A stretch of 64,000 nt of DNA. Source: CAHJXG01 sp964235485 (GTDB lineage Bacteria > Pseudomonadota > Alphaproteobacteria > Acetobacterales > Acetobacteraceae). The stretch is from assembly GCA_964235485.1 (NCBI GenBank), contig CAXSAZ010000002.1, positions 243,677 to 307,676 of the forward strand, read 5' to 3'. A program made the position numbers and the translations under genes. The notes beneath the pieces were generated by a model, which was not told the origin of the DNA, searched no databases, and saw nothing but the letters and a program-made list of their open reading frames with translations. Positions 49,128-58,122 of this stretch are shown piece by piece (position 1 is the first letter of the stretch; each line of letters starts with the position of its first letter).

Positions 49128-49807
49128 CGGAAGCGCATGTCCTTGTTGTCGATGACGACGCGCGGCTGCGCGCCCTGCTGTCGCGCTACCTGGCCGAGCA
49201 GGGCTTCCGCGTGACCACCGCCGGCCACGCCGCCGACGCGCGGGAGCAGATGCGGTCCATGCAGCCGGACGCGCTGGTGCTGGACGTGATGATGCCGGGG
49301 GAGAACGGCTTGTCGCTCACCAACAGCCTGCGTGCCGGGCGCGCCGGGCTGCCGATCCTGCTGCTGACGGCCCGCGGCGCGCCGGAGGACCGGATCGCCG
49401 GGTTCGAGGCCGGGGCGGACGACTACCTCGGCAAGCCGTTCGAGCCTTACGAGCTGGTGCTGCGGCTGCGCGCGATGCTGCGCCGGGTGGTTCCGCCCGC
49501 CCCGGCCGAGCCGGTGCCGCTCGGCCGCCTGGTATTCGACACCGAGCGGGCCGAGCTGCGCGGCCCCGAGGGCGTGGTGCACCTGACCGGCGGCGAGGCG
49601 GCGCTGCTGCAGGCGCTCGCCCGCAAGCCCGGCGAGGTGCTGTCCCGCGATTGGATCGTCGAAACCCTCGGCATGGACGAGACCGGCGAGCGCGCCATCG
49701 ACGTGCAGGTCACTCGCCTGCGCCGCAAGATCGAGGCGGACCCGCGGGAGCCGCGCTTCCTGCATACGGTGCGTGGCCGCGGCTACGTGCTGAAGCCCGG
49801 CGTTTGA
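49124..49807 (+). CDS. OmpR-family response regulator, PetR-like
   Basis: A 227-residue response regulator. The receiver domain has VLVVDDDARLRALLSRYLAE, the phosphoacceptor Asp54 in ALVLDVMMPGENGL and KPFEPYEL. The C-terminal winged helix has LTGGEAALLQALARKPGEVL, VQVTRLRRKIEADPREPRFL and VRGRGYVLKPG. The GTG start overlaps the marR stop. The histidine kinase encoded next is the expected partner. Confidence 0.93.
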   Translation: MTEAHVLVVDDDARLRALLSRYLAEQGFRVTTAGHAADAREQMRSMQPDALVLDVMMPGENGLSLTNSLRAGRAGLPILLLTARGAPEDRIAGFEAGADDYLGKPFEPYELVLRLRAMLRRVVPPAPAEPVPLGRLVFDTERAELRGPEGVVHLTGGEAALLQALARKPGEVLSRDWIVETLGMDETGERAIDVQVTRLRRKIEADPREPRFLHTVRGRGYVLKPGV

Positions 49808-49815
49808 GGCCCCGC

Positions 49816-51138
49816 GTGATCGACGCCCTGTTCCGGCCCATCAAGACCCTGCTGCCCCGCGGCCTGCTCGGCCGCAGCCTGCTGATCGTGCTGGTGCCCC
49901 TCGTGGTGCTGCAGGGGGTGGCGTTCACCTTCTTCTACGGCAGCCACCTCGACATCATCTCCCGCCGCCTGTCCGGCAGCATCGCCGGCGAGATCGCGCA
50001 GACCATCGAGCTGCTGGACCGTTACCGCGGCCCGGAGAACGAAGCCTGGATTCTAGCCGCTGCCCGACAGCAATACGAGTTTCCGGTGCGGCTGGTGCAC
50101 AACGCCGTCCTGCCGCCCCACACCCACGTGAACATGCTGGGTCCGATGGACGACGACCTCGCCGCCGCCATCGAGCAAAAGGTCCGGCGGCCCTTCACCA
50201 TGGACTGGACGACCGACAGCCGCGACGTGCTGGTCCGCGTGCAGTTGCCCGGCGCGGTGCTGGAAATCGAAGCGCCGCGCAAACGCCTGTATGCCACCAC
50301 CATCTACCTGTTCGTGCTGTGGGTGGTCGGCTCGGCGCTGCTGCTGTTCGCGGTGGCGGCGATGTTCCTGCGCATCCAGGTCCGCGCCATCCGCCGCTTG
50401 GCCGAGGCGGCGGAAGCGTTCGGCATGGGGCGGGACCGCGGCCCCATCAAGCCGGAGGGCGCGACCGAGGTCCGGCAGGTCGCCGCGGCGTTCAACCGTA
50501 TGCAGGAGCGCATCATGCGCTTCCTGTCGCAGCGCACCGAGATGCTGGCCGGCGTGTCGCACGACCTGCGCACGCCCTTGACCCGGCTCCGCCTGGCGCT
50601 CGCGGTGCTGCCGCCGCACCCGGACCTGCAGCAGGACGTGGCCGACATGACCGCGGACGTGGAGGAGATGGAGCGGATGGTCGGCGGCTACCTCGCCTTT
50701 GCCCGCGGCGAGGGCAGCGAGCAGGCGCAGCCGGTGGACCTGACCGCGCTGCTGGAGGACGTAGCCAGCGCCGCCCGCCGGGCAGGCGCCCAGGTGGAGC
50801 TGGACGGTCCCAAGGAACTGACGCTTAACCTACGGCCCGACGCCGCCCGCCGCGCCGTGACCAACCTGGTCGATAACGCCCGCCGCCACGCGCAACAGGT
50901 CCGGCTGTCGGTCGAGCCGCAAGAGCGCGGCGTGCAGGTCATCGTGGACGACGACGGCCCCGGCATCGCGCCGGAGCGTCGGGAAAGCGTGTTCCGGCCG
51001 TTTGAAAGCGGCGCGCTGGGCGGCACCGGGCTGGGCCTGACCATCGCCCGGGACATCGTGCGGGCGCATGGCGGCGACATCGTGCTCGGAGACAGCCCGT
51101 TGGGCGGCCTTCGGGCGCGGATGCGGCTGCCGATCTGA
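49816..51138 (+). CDS. Sensor histidine kinase, EnvZ-like
   Basis: A 440-residue membrane kinase. The first transmembrane helix is near residue 20 (SLLIVLVPLVVLQGVAFTFF), a periplasmic loop runs to about 160, and a second helix follows (YLFVLWVVGSALLLFAVAAM). Then come a HAMP linker, the H-box with His249 in GVSHDLRTPLTRLRLAL, the N-box NLVDNARRH, G1 VDDDGPGIAP and G2 GGTGLGLTIARDIV. GTG at 49816 is preferred; TTG at 49804, overlapping the regulator stop, is an alternative. Confidence 0.92.
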   Translation: MIDALFRPIKTLLPRGLLGRSLLIVLVPLVVLQGVAFTFFYGSHLDIISRRLSGSIAGEIAQTIELLDRYRGPENEAWILAAARQQYEFPVRLVHNAVLPPHTHVNMLGPMDDDLAAAIEQKVRRPFTMDWTTDSRDVLVRVQLPGAVLEIEAPRKRLYATTIYLFVLWVVGSALLLFAVAAMFLRIQVRAIRRLAEAAEAFGMGRDRGPIKPEGATEVRQVAAAFNRMQERIMRFLSQRTEMLAGVSHDLRTPLTRLRLALAVLPPHPDLQQDVADMTADVEEMERMVGGYLAFARGEGSEQAQPVDLTALLEDVASAARRAGAQVELDGPKELTLNLRPDAARRAVTNLVDNARRHAQQVRLSVEPQERGVQVIVDDDGPGIAPERRESVFRPFESGALGGTGLGLTIARDIVRAHGGDIVLGDSPLGGLRARMRLPI

Positions 51139-51174
51139 TGCCTGCTCCCGGCTGCGCCCAGAGTCGGGCCGATG

Positions 51175-51699
51175 TCAGGCTGACGCTTTGCCGCTCTCCG
51201 CCAGCATCTTGACCTCGTCCATCGCCTCGGTGAACCGCTGGTGCAGCATGTTGAGCGCCTCGCCGTTGGAGCGTTGGATCAGGTCGGCCAGTTCCTTCAC
51301 GTTGGCGACCGCGCGCTCATAGGACTGCTTCATCTTCTCGGTCTGCTTCGCCGCCTTGGCCTGCGGGCTTTCGGCTGCCGCCAGGTCGCGCATCGCGTCC
51401 GACACTTCCTGCATGGTTTCCTGCATGATCTCCATGTGGCGGCGGGCGACGGTTTGGGCGCCTTCCAGGGCGACCTTGTTGGCCGCGGTCAGCACCTCGA
51501 GGTTCTTGCGATGCAGCGACAAGAAGCTGTCCATGTCGGGCATTCCCGGCACCGACGGCATCTTCATGTCGCTGAACATGCGGGAGTACTCGGCCATCTT
51601 GGCCATGCCGGTCTCAATGGCGCTCCGACCCATCTGGGTTGCGTTCTCGGCGGCTTTGGCGGTGGCGTTCTGCATACGGGTGGCCGGGTCGTCACTCAT
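51175..51699 (-). CDS. Phasin family protein
   Basis: A 174-residue, almost entirely helical amphipathic protein. The phasin-2 core is visible in LSLHRKNLEVLTAANKVALE, GAQTVARRHMEIMQETMQEV and YERAVANVKELADLIQRSNG. It should coat polyhydroxyalkanoate granules and stabilise their surface. GGAGG precedes the ATG at 51699. The N-terminal tract is rich in Met and Ala. Confidence 0.88.
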   Translation of the reverse strand: MSDDPATRMQNATAKAAENATQMGRSAIETGMAKMAEYSRMFSDMKMPSVPGMPDMDSFLSLHRKNLEVLTAANKVALEGAQTVARRHMEIMQETMQEVSDAMRDLAAAESPQAKAAKQTEKMKQSYERAVANVKELADLIQRSNGEALNMLHQRFTEAMDEVKMLAESGKASA

Positions 51700-51758
51700 C
51701 GTGGTTCCTCCTGTTTGAACAGAACGCTAACACGGCGCGCGGCGGGCGCATACCGTAC

Positions 51759-52448
51759 CTACAAAGGCGGCACGTCGGGCTTGGGCGGCGGCGGGTCGGC
51801 CTCGGGCGGCGTTTCGGGGGCGCTCCCGTCCTCCACGAGGCCTGCATCGGCGAACACCGCCGCGGCCTCCTCCGCCGGGGACGTGGAGCGGCCCGGGAGC
51901 ATGTTCTCAGCCTGGATCGCACGGTCCAGGCCGCGATCCACCGCCGCCATGGTCGCCGACAGGTCAGGGCTTTCGTCGTTCTCCCAAGCGCGCAGGGCAT
52001 AAAGCCACAACGCCAGCAGCCCATGCACCCGCAAGCCGCCGACAATGCCGTTGGAGGGGATGCCCGCGCCGTCCAGCAGCCACTTCATGCTGCGCAACGT
52101 GGCGCTGTACAGGAGAAAGGAGGTCGCCGGGTCGGTCCGCAGGGCGCGCAGCAGTTGCAGGACGCCGGCCCGGTTCTGCTGCAGCGCGTCGAACCGCGAC
52201 ATCACCATGTCGAACAAACGTTCCCGCGGGCTTGGCTCGTTCGACCCGGCGGTCAAGGCGGCTTGGTCGGCCAGGATGCCGAACCGCAGCAGCACCGCGC
52301 CGCGGCCCGGGAAGCGGGCGCGCACGCGGTCGAGCGGCAGGTCGGCGTCGCGCGCTGCCTCCGCAATGTTCACGTCGGCCCAGCCGCGCAGGGCGGCTTG
52401 GCTGAACACGGCGGCAACGAGGGCTTGATCGAGCTGCTTGTCTTCCAT
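51759..52448 (-). CDS. TetR/AcrR-like helix-turn-helix regulator
   Basis: A 229-residue protein. The N-terminal helix-turn-helix reads ALVAAVFSQAALRGWADVNI, EAARDADLPLDRVRARFPGR, the layout of TetR-like or COQ9-like domains. The remainder is helical (RERLFDMVMSRFDALQQNRA, HGLLALWLYALRAWENDE) and ends in an acidic, proline-rich tail. The ATG at 52448 gives the natural short N-terminus. It follows proC on the same strand by 73 bases. The target is unknown. Confidence 0.68.
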   Translation of the reverse strand: MEDKQLDQALVAAVFSQAALRGWADVNIAEAARDADLPLDRVRARFPGRGAVLLRFGILADQAALTAGSNEPSPRERLFDMVMSRFDALQQNRAGVLQLLRALRTDPATSFLLYSATLRSMKWLLDGAGIPSNGIVGGLRVHGLLALWLYALRAWENDESPDLSATMAAVDRGLDRAIQAENMLPGRSTSPAEEAAAVFADAGLVEDGSAPETPPEADPPPPKPDVPPL

Positions 52449-52521
52449 GCCCGTCAGATGGGCCGCAAAACAAAGCCTGTCGAGGGGCGCTGTGGCGAAC
52501 TCAGGCCGTGACCCGGGACAC

Positions 52522-53334
52522 TCACGCAGCGAGTTCCCGGGATCGCCGGGTGGCGGCGTCGATTGCGCGGGACACGAGGGCGGGCCAGGCCGCGTCCGCC
52601 ATGAGCACTGCGAGCGCCCGTTCGGTGGTGCCCGCCGGGCTGGTGACGGCGACGCGCAGGGCGGAAGCATCCTCGGCGCTGGCGGCGAGCAGCGCGCCGG
52701 AGCCGGCGACCGTGACGCGCGCCAGTTGCCGGGCCAGCGCCGGCGGGATGCCCTGTTCCACGGCCGCCCGTTCCAGCAGTTCCGCCAGCAGGAAAACGTA
52801 GGCGGGACCGCCGCCGGACACCGCGGTGACGGGGTCGATCAAGCGTTCGTCATCGACCCAGGCGACCTCCCCCACGGAGGCCAGCAAGCCATCGCACAAC
52901 GCTTTCTGGGCGGGCGAAACGCCGGGGCCGGGGCAGGCGACGGTGATGCCCTGCCGGATCGCCGCCGGGGTGTTCGGCATGGCGCGCACGACCGGCGCCC
53001 CGGCGCCCAGCATTGCTTGCAGCCCGGCGATGGTGCGGCCCGCCATGATGGACAGCACTACCGCCCCATCCCCGGCCAGCCGCGCAACGCCGGGCAGCGC
53101 CGCATCGGCCTGCTGCGGCTTCACCGCAAGGATCACCGCGGCCGGAGCGAAGCCAAGCGGCAAGTCGCCGGGGGTGGGAACGACCTCCACCCCATTGCCG
53201 GCCAGGGCGACCGCGGCCGGGGCGGGGTCGATCACGAAGGACGGCAAGAGGCCGCGCTCGCGCCAGCCGGCCAGCATGGCGCCGCCCATCCTGCCGCCGC
53301 CGAGCAGCAGGAGGGGCGGCAGCGCCTCCGTCAC
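52522..53334 (-). CDS. proC: Pyrroline-5-carboxylate reductase
   Basis: A 270-residue enzyme making proline from pyrroline-5-carboxylate with NAD(P)H. It has LLLGGGRMGGAMLAGWRERG for cofactor binding, ILAVKPQQADAAL, VRAMPNTPAAIRQGI and the family signature AVSGGGPAYVFLLAELLERA. The GTG start at 53334 overlaps the end of the ybjN-like gene; upstream codons are off-family. Confidence 0.93.
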   Translation of the reverse strand: MTEALPPLLLLGGGRMGGAMLAGWRERGLLPSFVIDPAPAAVALAGNGVEVVPTPGDLPLGFAPAAVILAVKPQQADAALPGVARLAGDGAVVLSIMAGRTIAGLQAMLGAGAPVVRAMPNTPAAIRQGITVACPGPGVSPAQKALCDGLLASVGEVAWVDDERLIDPVTAVSGGGPAYVFLLAELLERAAVEQGIPPALARQLARVTVAGSGALLAASAEDASALRVAVTSPAGTTERALAVLMADAAWPALVSRAIDAATRRSRELAA

Positions 53335-53834
53335 GCTTCCCCCACGCACTCCAGCATGGCGGCCTGCATCGCTTCCGCCGGGGTCTTGCCGCCCCACAGC
53401 ACGAACTGGAACGCGGGGTAGAAGCGTTCGCACTCGGTGATGGCGATATCGACCATATCCTCCAGGCTTTCGGCGCTGGCGACCGACGCGCCGCGCAGCA
53501 GGACGCTGTGACGGAACAGCGGCATCCCGTCGTCGGCATCCATGCCGAAGTGGCCGATCCAAAGCTTCTCGTTGGCCAGCGCCAGCAGCTCGTAAAGCGC
53601 CGCGCGCTGCTTTTCCGGCACCTTCAAGTCGAAGGCGCAGTTGAAGTGCATCGCGCTGATTTCCCGCGACCAGCTAAAATACAGGCCGTAGTCGCACCAC
53701 TTGCCCGGCGCCTCGGCGGCCATTTCCGAGTCGTTGCGGCGGTCGAATGCCCAGTCATTGGCGGCGATCACCTGCTCGATGACATCGAGCGGGTTGGCCG
53801 CGGTTTCGGCGGCATAGGTATTCAGGGCTGACAT
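53331..53834 (-). CDS. YbjN domain protein
   Basis: A 167-residue soluble protein with NPLDVIEQVIAANDWAFDRR, WCDYGLYFSWSREISAMHFN and WIGHFGMDADDGMPLFRHSV, matching the YbjN fold (type III secretion chaperone-like). The family is linked to stress and motility regulation in enterobacteria, without a defined mechanism. In alphaproteobacteria it commonly precedes proC, as here, with which it overlaps by four bases. Confidence 0.85.
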   Translation of the reverse strand: MSALNTYAAETAANPLDVIEQVIAANDWAFDRRNDSEMAAEAPGKWCDYGLYFSWSREISAMHFNCAFDLKVPEKQRAALYELLALANEKLWIGHFGMDADDGMPLFRHSVLLRGASVASAESLEDMVDIAITECERFYPAFQFVLWGGKTPAEAMQAAMLECVGEA

Positions 53835-53971
53835 GCGGGGTCTCCCCAGTTGAAGGCGGGCCGGGCCAACGCGCGAACCGGTCGCCCCACGGATGGTATA
53901 GGGGGCGCGGACTCGCGCCAAGGGCTAGTTGATCCAACCCGGGATATGGGCGGTGACCGTGGTACGGCGGC

Positions 53972-54478
53972 TCAGGCCACGCTGTCCGGTGAGGGCGGCG
54001 GCACGGTCGAACCCGGCGCCTTGGACCCCGGCGGCATCGCGCCCGGCGCCACCGCGGACGCTCCGGCCTCCGTCGGGCCGGCGTTCGGCTGGGAATGGGC
54101 CGGCGGCATGACCGAACCCGGCGCGCTTGAGCCAGGCGGCATCGTGCCCGGCGCCACCTCGGACGCGCCGCCCTGCGGCGTTGCGGCGGCTGGCTGGCTG
54201 GCGACCGCGCCGCCCGGTCCCGCGCCTTCAAGCGTGGACAGCCGGGCTTCCAGCGCCGCCAAGCGGGCTTCGGCCGCTTCCTGCCCGGCGCGGGCGTTGG
54301 CGGCCATCTCCCCCACCGCGTCCAGGTCCTCCCGCCGCACCAGGTCCAGCTTGCGGATCGCCTCATCCACGCGGGCGCGCACCATGCTTTCCGCTTCTTC
54401 CCGGATGCCGGCCAAGGCGGAGAACGCGCCGCCAGCCACGCCGGCCAGGTCGTCGAAGAACTTCGGTCGTTCGGTCAT
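53972..54478 (-). CDS. UbiK/BMFP-type ubiquinone biosynthesis accessory factor with repeat tail
   Basis: A 168-residue protein. Residues 1-87 match the BMFP/UbiK family (KFFDDLAGVAGGAFSALAGI, then VDEAIRKLDLVRREDLDAVG and a coiled coil EAAEARLAALEARLSTLEG), which assists the soluble ubiquinone-synthesis complex and binds lipid. The remaining 80 residues are a Pro/Gly/Ala tail in which a 23-residue unit (GAS, VAPG, MPPGS, APGS, PP) occurs twice. The tail is unusually long for the family. The ATG at 54478 is the canonical start. Confidence 0.8.
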   Translation of the reverse strand: MTERPKFFDDLAGVAGGAFSALAGIREEAESMVRARVDEAIRKLDLVRREDLDAVGEMAANARAGQEAAEARLAALEARLSTLEGAGPGGAVASQPAAATPQGGASEVAPGTMPPGSSAPGSVMPPAHSQPNAGPTEAGASAVAPGAMPPGSKAPGSTVPPPSPDSVA

Positions 54479-54588
54479 GGCGCTCCACCTCCGTTGCTTG
54501 GCGAAACGCCCCGCGTTTGCGCCGAGACGATACATGCACAGGCGGGGGGGCTATGTCAGCCCGTTCTGGATGCCTATAACGCTCGGCG

Positions 54589-55563
54589 ATGATCCTTGTA
54601 ACCGGCGGCGCCGGCTTTATTGGCTCCAACCTGCACACGGCCCTGGCGCGGCGCGGTGCGGAGGCCGTGGTGGTTGACCGGCTCGGCGGCGACGGCAAGT
54701 GGCGCAACCTCCTCAGCCACCCACCGGCCCAGATCATCCGGCCCGACGCGCTGGATGCGTTCCTGGCGACTCGGCCGCCTGTCGAGATGGTGTTCCACCT
54801 TGGCGCCATCAGCGAAACGACGGCGACCGACGGCGACCTGACGTGGGACACCAACGTTTCGTTGTCCTGTCGGCTTTGGCAATGGTGCGCCGCGAACGGC
54901 GCCCGATTGGTTTACGCATCGTCCGCCAGCACTTACGGCGACGGCGCGGCCGGCTTTGACGACGACCCGGCGCTGCTCCGCGCCCTCCGCCCGCTCAACC
55001 TGTACGGCTGGACCAAGCACGCCTTCGACCTGCGCGTGGCGGCGGCGCTGGCGGCGGGGGAGGCCGCGCCGCCGCAATGGGCCGGGCTGAAGTTCTTCAA
55101 CGTGTATGGCCCGAACGAGTATCACAAAGACCGCATGATCTCGGTGGTGAAGGTGAAGCACGACGAGGTTTCGGCCGGGCAGCCGGCCCGCTTGTTCCGC
55201 TCGGACCGGGCAGGGCTGGCGGACGGGGCGCAGCGGCGGGACTTCATCTGGGTGGGCGACGTGGTTGACGTGATGCTGTGGCTGCTGGACCGGCCGGCGG
55301 TGAGCGGGCTGTTCAACCTCGGCACCGGGACGGCGCGCAGCTATCTCGACCTGGCCCATGCCGTGTGCGACGCGGCGGGGCGGCCCCGGGCCGTGGAGTT
55401 CATCGACATGCCCGCCGCGCTGCACGGCCAGTACCAGTCCTTTACCGAGGCCCGCATGGACCGCCTGCGCGCCGCCGGCTACGCGGGTCAGTTCACCCCG
55501 TTGGAGGAGGGCGTGCGCCGCTACGTGCAGGAGTATCTGCAAGCGCCGGAGCGTTACGCATGA
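54589..55563 (+). CDS. hldD: ADP-L-glycero-D-manno-heptose 6-epimerase
   Basis: A 324-residue extended SDR. It has VTGGAGFIGSNLHTALARRG for NADP binding, FHLGAISETTATDGDL with the family-specific ETT, VYASSASTYGDG, the catalytic Tyr-x3-Lys in NLYGWTKHAFD and FNVYGPNEYHKDRMISVV. It epimerises ADP-heptose for lipopolysaccharide core synthesis, indicating an LPS-bearing outer membrane. The stop overlaps the lgt start (ATGA). Confidence 0.92.
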   Translation: MILVTGGAGFIGSNLHTALARRGAEAVVVDRLGGDGKWRNLLSHPPAQIIRPDALDAFLATRPPVEMVFHLGAISETTATDGDLTWDTNVSLSCRLWQWCAANGARLVYASSASTYGDGAAGFDDDPALLRALRPLNLYGWTKHAFDLRVAAALAAGEAAPPQWAGLKFFNVYGPNEYHKDRMISVVKVKHDEVSAGQPARLFRSDRAGLADGAQRRDFIWVGDVVDVMLWLLDRPAVSGLFNLGTGTARSYLDLAHAVCDAAGRPRAVEFIDMPAALHGQYQSFTEARMDRLRAAGYAGQFTPLEEGVRRYVQEYLQAPERYA

Positions 55564-56381
55564 TCCCCGTCCTGATGTTTCCCGGCTTCGACCCGGTGCT
55601 GATCCAGGTCGGGCCGCTGGCCATCCGCTGGTATGCGCTGGCCTATATCAGCAGCTTGGTGCTGGGCTGGCGGATCATGCGCCGTTTGGTGCGGCTGTCG
55701 CCGCCGGTGGCGACGGAGGAACAGACCGACGACTTCCTGACCTGGGCCACGCTCGGCGTCGTACTCGGCGGGCGGCTCGGCTACGTGCTGTTCTACCAGC
55801 CTTGGCATTACCTGCAGAACCCGCTCGGCGCGCTTGCCGTCTGGCAAGGGGGCATGAGCTTCCATGGCGGCGCGCTGGGCGTCGCGGTGGCCGTGGTGGT
55901 GTATTGCCGGCGTCACCGCATCCCGATGCTGGGGTTCGCCGACCGGCTCGCCGTGGTGGTGCCCATTGGGCTGGGGCTGGGCCGCATCGCCAACTTCATC
56001 AACGGCGAGCTATGGGGTCGGGTCGCGCCGGATTGGCTGCCCTGGGCGATGGTGTTCCCGGTCGCCGGGCCGGAGCCGCGGCATCCCAGCCAGCTTTACC
56101 AGGCGTCGATGGAGGGCGTGGCCCTGCTGCTCCTGCTGGCGCTGCTGTGCCGCAGCCCAGCGGTGCGCGCCCGGTTCGGCACGCTGACCGGCGTGTTCCT
56201 CGTCGGCTACGGGATGGGGCGCGTCATCGGCGAGTTCTTCCGCCAGCCCGACGCCTTTCTCGGGTTCCTGTTCGCCGGCGCGACGATGGGGCAACTGCTG
56301 TCCTTGCCGATGATCGGGGCCGGCGCTTGGCTGATCGCCCGCGCCCAGCCCCGGGCGGCGGGGCTGATGCAGCGCGGCTGA
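55560..56381 (+). CDS. lgt: Prolipoprotein diacylglyceryl transferase
   Basis: A 273-residue polytopic inner-membrane enzyme. The Lgt signature GLGLGRIANFINGELWGR is intact, with WQGGMSFHGGALG and PRHPSQLYQASMEGVAL. It transfers diacylglycerol from phosphatidylglycerol to the lipobox Cys of prolipoproteins, the first step of lipoprotein maturation; lipoproteins encoded at 43827 and 58181 would be substrates. Coupled to hldD by overlap. Confidence 0.96.
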   Translation: MIPVLMFPGFDPVLIQVGPLAIRWYALAYISSLVLGWRIMRRLVRLSPPVATEEQTDDFLTWATLGVVLGGRLGYVLFYQPWHYLQNPLGALAVWQGGMSFHGGALGVAVAVVVYCRRHRIPMLGFADRLAVVVPIGLGLGRIANFINGELWGRVAPDWLPWAMVFPVAGPEPRHPSQLYQASMEGVALLLLLALLCRSPAVRARFGTLTGVFLVGYGMGRVIGEFFRQPDAFLGFLFAGATMGQLLSLPMIGAGAWLIARAQPRAAGLMQRG

Positions 56382-56382
56382 G

Positions 56383-57363
56383 GTGGAACGCTTGGACGCC
56401 CTCATGGCCCGCGCCAACGCCGCCTACTACGCGGAACGCGACCCGTATGCCGACTTCACCACCTCGCCGGAGATCACCCAGGTGTTCGGCGAAGTGCTGG
56501 GGCTTTGGGCGGCCGTCACCTGGGACGCGATGGGCCAGCCCGACCCCGTGCTCCTGGCCGAATGCGGCCCCGGCCGCGGCACGCTGATGGCCGATGCGCT
56601 GCGTGCCATAAGCGGCGTGGCGGCACCCTTCCGGGCGGCGCTGCGGGTGCATCTGGTCGAAACGTCGCCCCGGCTGCGTGCCCAGCAGGCGGCACGGGTA
56701 CCGGACGCCGCGTGGCACGACGCGCTGGCGGACCTGCCGCCGGGGCCGCTGATCCTGCTGGCCAACGAGTTCCTGGACGCCCTGCCGATCCGCCAGTTCG
56801 TCCGCCGCGGCGGCGGCTGGGCCGAACGGTTCGTGGATGGCGGCGCGTTCGTGGAGCAGCCCGCGGCGGCGCCGGGTTTGGATGCCGCCCATGCCGAAGA
56901 GGGCGCTGTCATCGAGGTGTGCGAGCCGGCCCGCGCGGTGGCCGAACACGTCGCGCGTCGGGTGGCCCGCGACGGCGGGGCGGCGCTGTTCCTGGACTAC
57001 GGCCCGGCCGAAAGCGCCCCGGGCGACAGCCTGCAAGCCTTGCGCGACGGCCGCCCGGCCAGCCCGCTCGATGAACCCGGCACCGCCGACCTCACCGCGC
57101 ACGTCGATTTCGCGGCGCTTGCCCGGGTGGCACGGGCTGCTAAGGCGGCGGTGCACGGGCCGGTGCCGCAGGGCATGTTCTTGACCCGGCTCGGCCTGTT
57201 CCAGCGCACTGGCCGCCTGGCGCGTACGCAGCCGCCGGGGCGTGCCGCGGCGCTGGTGCAGGCGGCGCAGCGCCTGGCCGAGCCAGACCGCATGGGCCGG
57301 CTGTTCAAGGCGATGGCGGTCTGCCATCCCGCCCTGCCCTGCCCCGCCGGGTTCGAGCCGTGA
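56383..57363 (+). CDS. MidA/NDUFAF7-family SAM-dependent methyltransferase
   Basis: A 326-residue methyltransferase of the DUF185 family. It has DPYADFTTSPEITQVFGEVL, AECGPGRGTLMADALRA (motif I) and LANEFLDALPIRQFVRRGG. The human homologue methylates an arginine of complex I subunit NDUFS2, so a role in respiratory complex I assembly is likely. The GTG start follows the lgt stop by one base, and the stop overlaps pgeF. Confidence 0.88.
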   Translation: MERLDALMARANAAYYAERDPYADFTTSPEITQVFGEVLGLWAAVTWDAMGQPDPVLLAECGPGRGTLMADALRAISGVAAPFRAALRVHLVETSPRLRAQQAARVPDAAWHDALADLPPGPLILLANEFLDALPIRQFVRRGGGWAERFVDGGAFVEQPAAAPGLDAAHAEEGAVIEVCEPARAVAEHVARRVARDGGAALFLDYGPAESAPGDSLQALRDGRPASPLDEPGTADLTAHVDFAALARVARAAKAAVHGPVPQGMFLTRLGLFQRTGRLARTQPPGRAAALVQAAQRLAEPDRMGRLFKAMAVCHPALPCPAGFEP

Positions 57364-58115
57364 CGCCCGATGCGCTGCGCAGCGCCGCCCTGTCCTGTTC
57401 GCACGGCTTCTTCACCCGGCGCGGCGGGGTGAGCGCCGGGCCGTATGCCAGCCTGAACTGCAGCCTGTCCGGCGGGGACGCGCCGGAGGCGGTGCGGGAG
57501 AACCGGGCGCGGGCGGCGCAGCTTCTCGGCGCCGAGCCGGCAAGCCTGGTCGGGCTGACCCAGGTGCACGGCATCGACGTGGCGACCGTGGACGCGCCGT
57601 GGACGCCGGGCGCCGGGCCGCGGGCGGACGCGATGGTGACGAACCGGCCCGGCGTGGCGCTCGGCATCATCACCGCCGATTGCGCGCCCGTTTTGCTGGA
57701 GGACCGCCGGGCCGGGGTGGTCGGCGCGGTTCATGCGGGCTGGCGCGGCGCGGTTGCCGGCGTGCTGGAAGCGGCGGTCGCCGCCATGGTCCGGCTTGGC
57801 GCCCGGCCGGCCTCGGTCGCCGCGGCCATCGGCCCCTGCATCCGGCAGCCGTCCTACGAGGTCGGCCCGGACCTGCGCGATGCCGTGCTGGCGCATGACG
57901 GCGGCAACAGCCGCTTCTTCGCGGCGGGGGGGCGCCCGGACCGTTGGCTGTTCGACCTTTCCGGGTTCTGCCGGATGCGCCTGGGCGGGGTTGGCCAGGT
58001 GGACGTGATCGACGCGGATACCCTGGCGGACCCCGAACGGTTCTTCAGCCATCGCCGCCGCACCCTTGCTGGCGGCGGGCCGATTGGGCACCAGATCTCC
58101 GCGATCATGCTATAG
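57360..58115 (+). CDS. pgeF: Peptidoglycan editing factor PgeF (YfiH/polyphenol-oxidase family)
   Basis: A 251-residue zinc-binding enzyme. It has SHGFFTRRGGVSAGPYASLN, LTQVHGIDV, GIITADCAPVLLEDRR, GAVHAGWRGAVAGVLEA and IGPCIRQPSYEVGPDL, whose His and Cys form the Zn site. The E. coli homologue removes misincorporated L-Ser from peptidoglycan precursors. The GTG start overlaps the methyltransferase stop. The lgt-MidA-pgeF order is common in alphaproteobacteria. Confidence 0.92.
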   Translation: MTPDALRSAALSCSHGFFTRRGGVSAGPYASLNCSLSGGDAPEAVRENRARAAQLLGAEPASLVGLTQVHGIDVATVDAPWTPGAGPRADAMVTNRPGVALGIITADCAPVLLEDRRAGVVGAVHAGWRGAVAGVLEAAVAAMVRLGARPASVAAAIGPCIRQPSYEVGPDLRDAVLAHDGGNSRFFAAGGRPDRWLFDLSGFCRMRLGGVGQVDVIDADTLADPERFFSHRRRTLAGGGPIGHQISAIML

Positions 58116-58122
58116 GGCGCGC

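Noticed and set aside
51139..51174. Terminator between the sensor kinase and phasin genes
   Set aside because: Possible GCCTG/CAGGC and CCCG/CGGG pairings are short and widely spaced, too weak to list as a feature.
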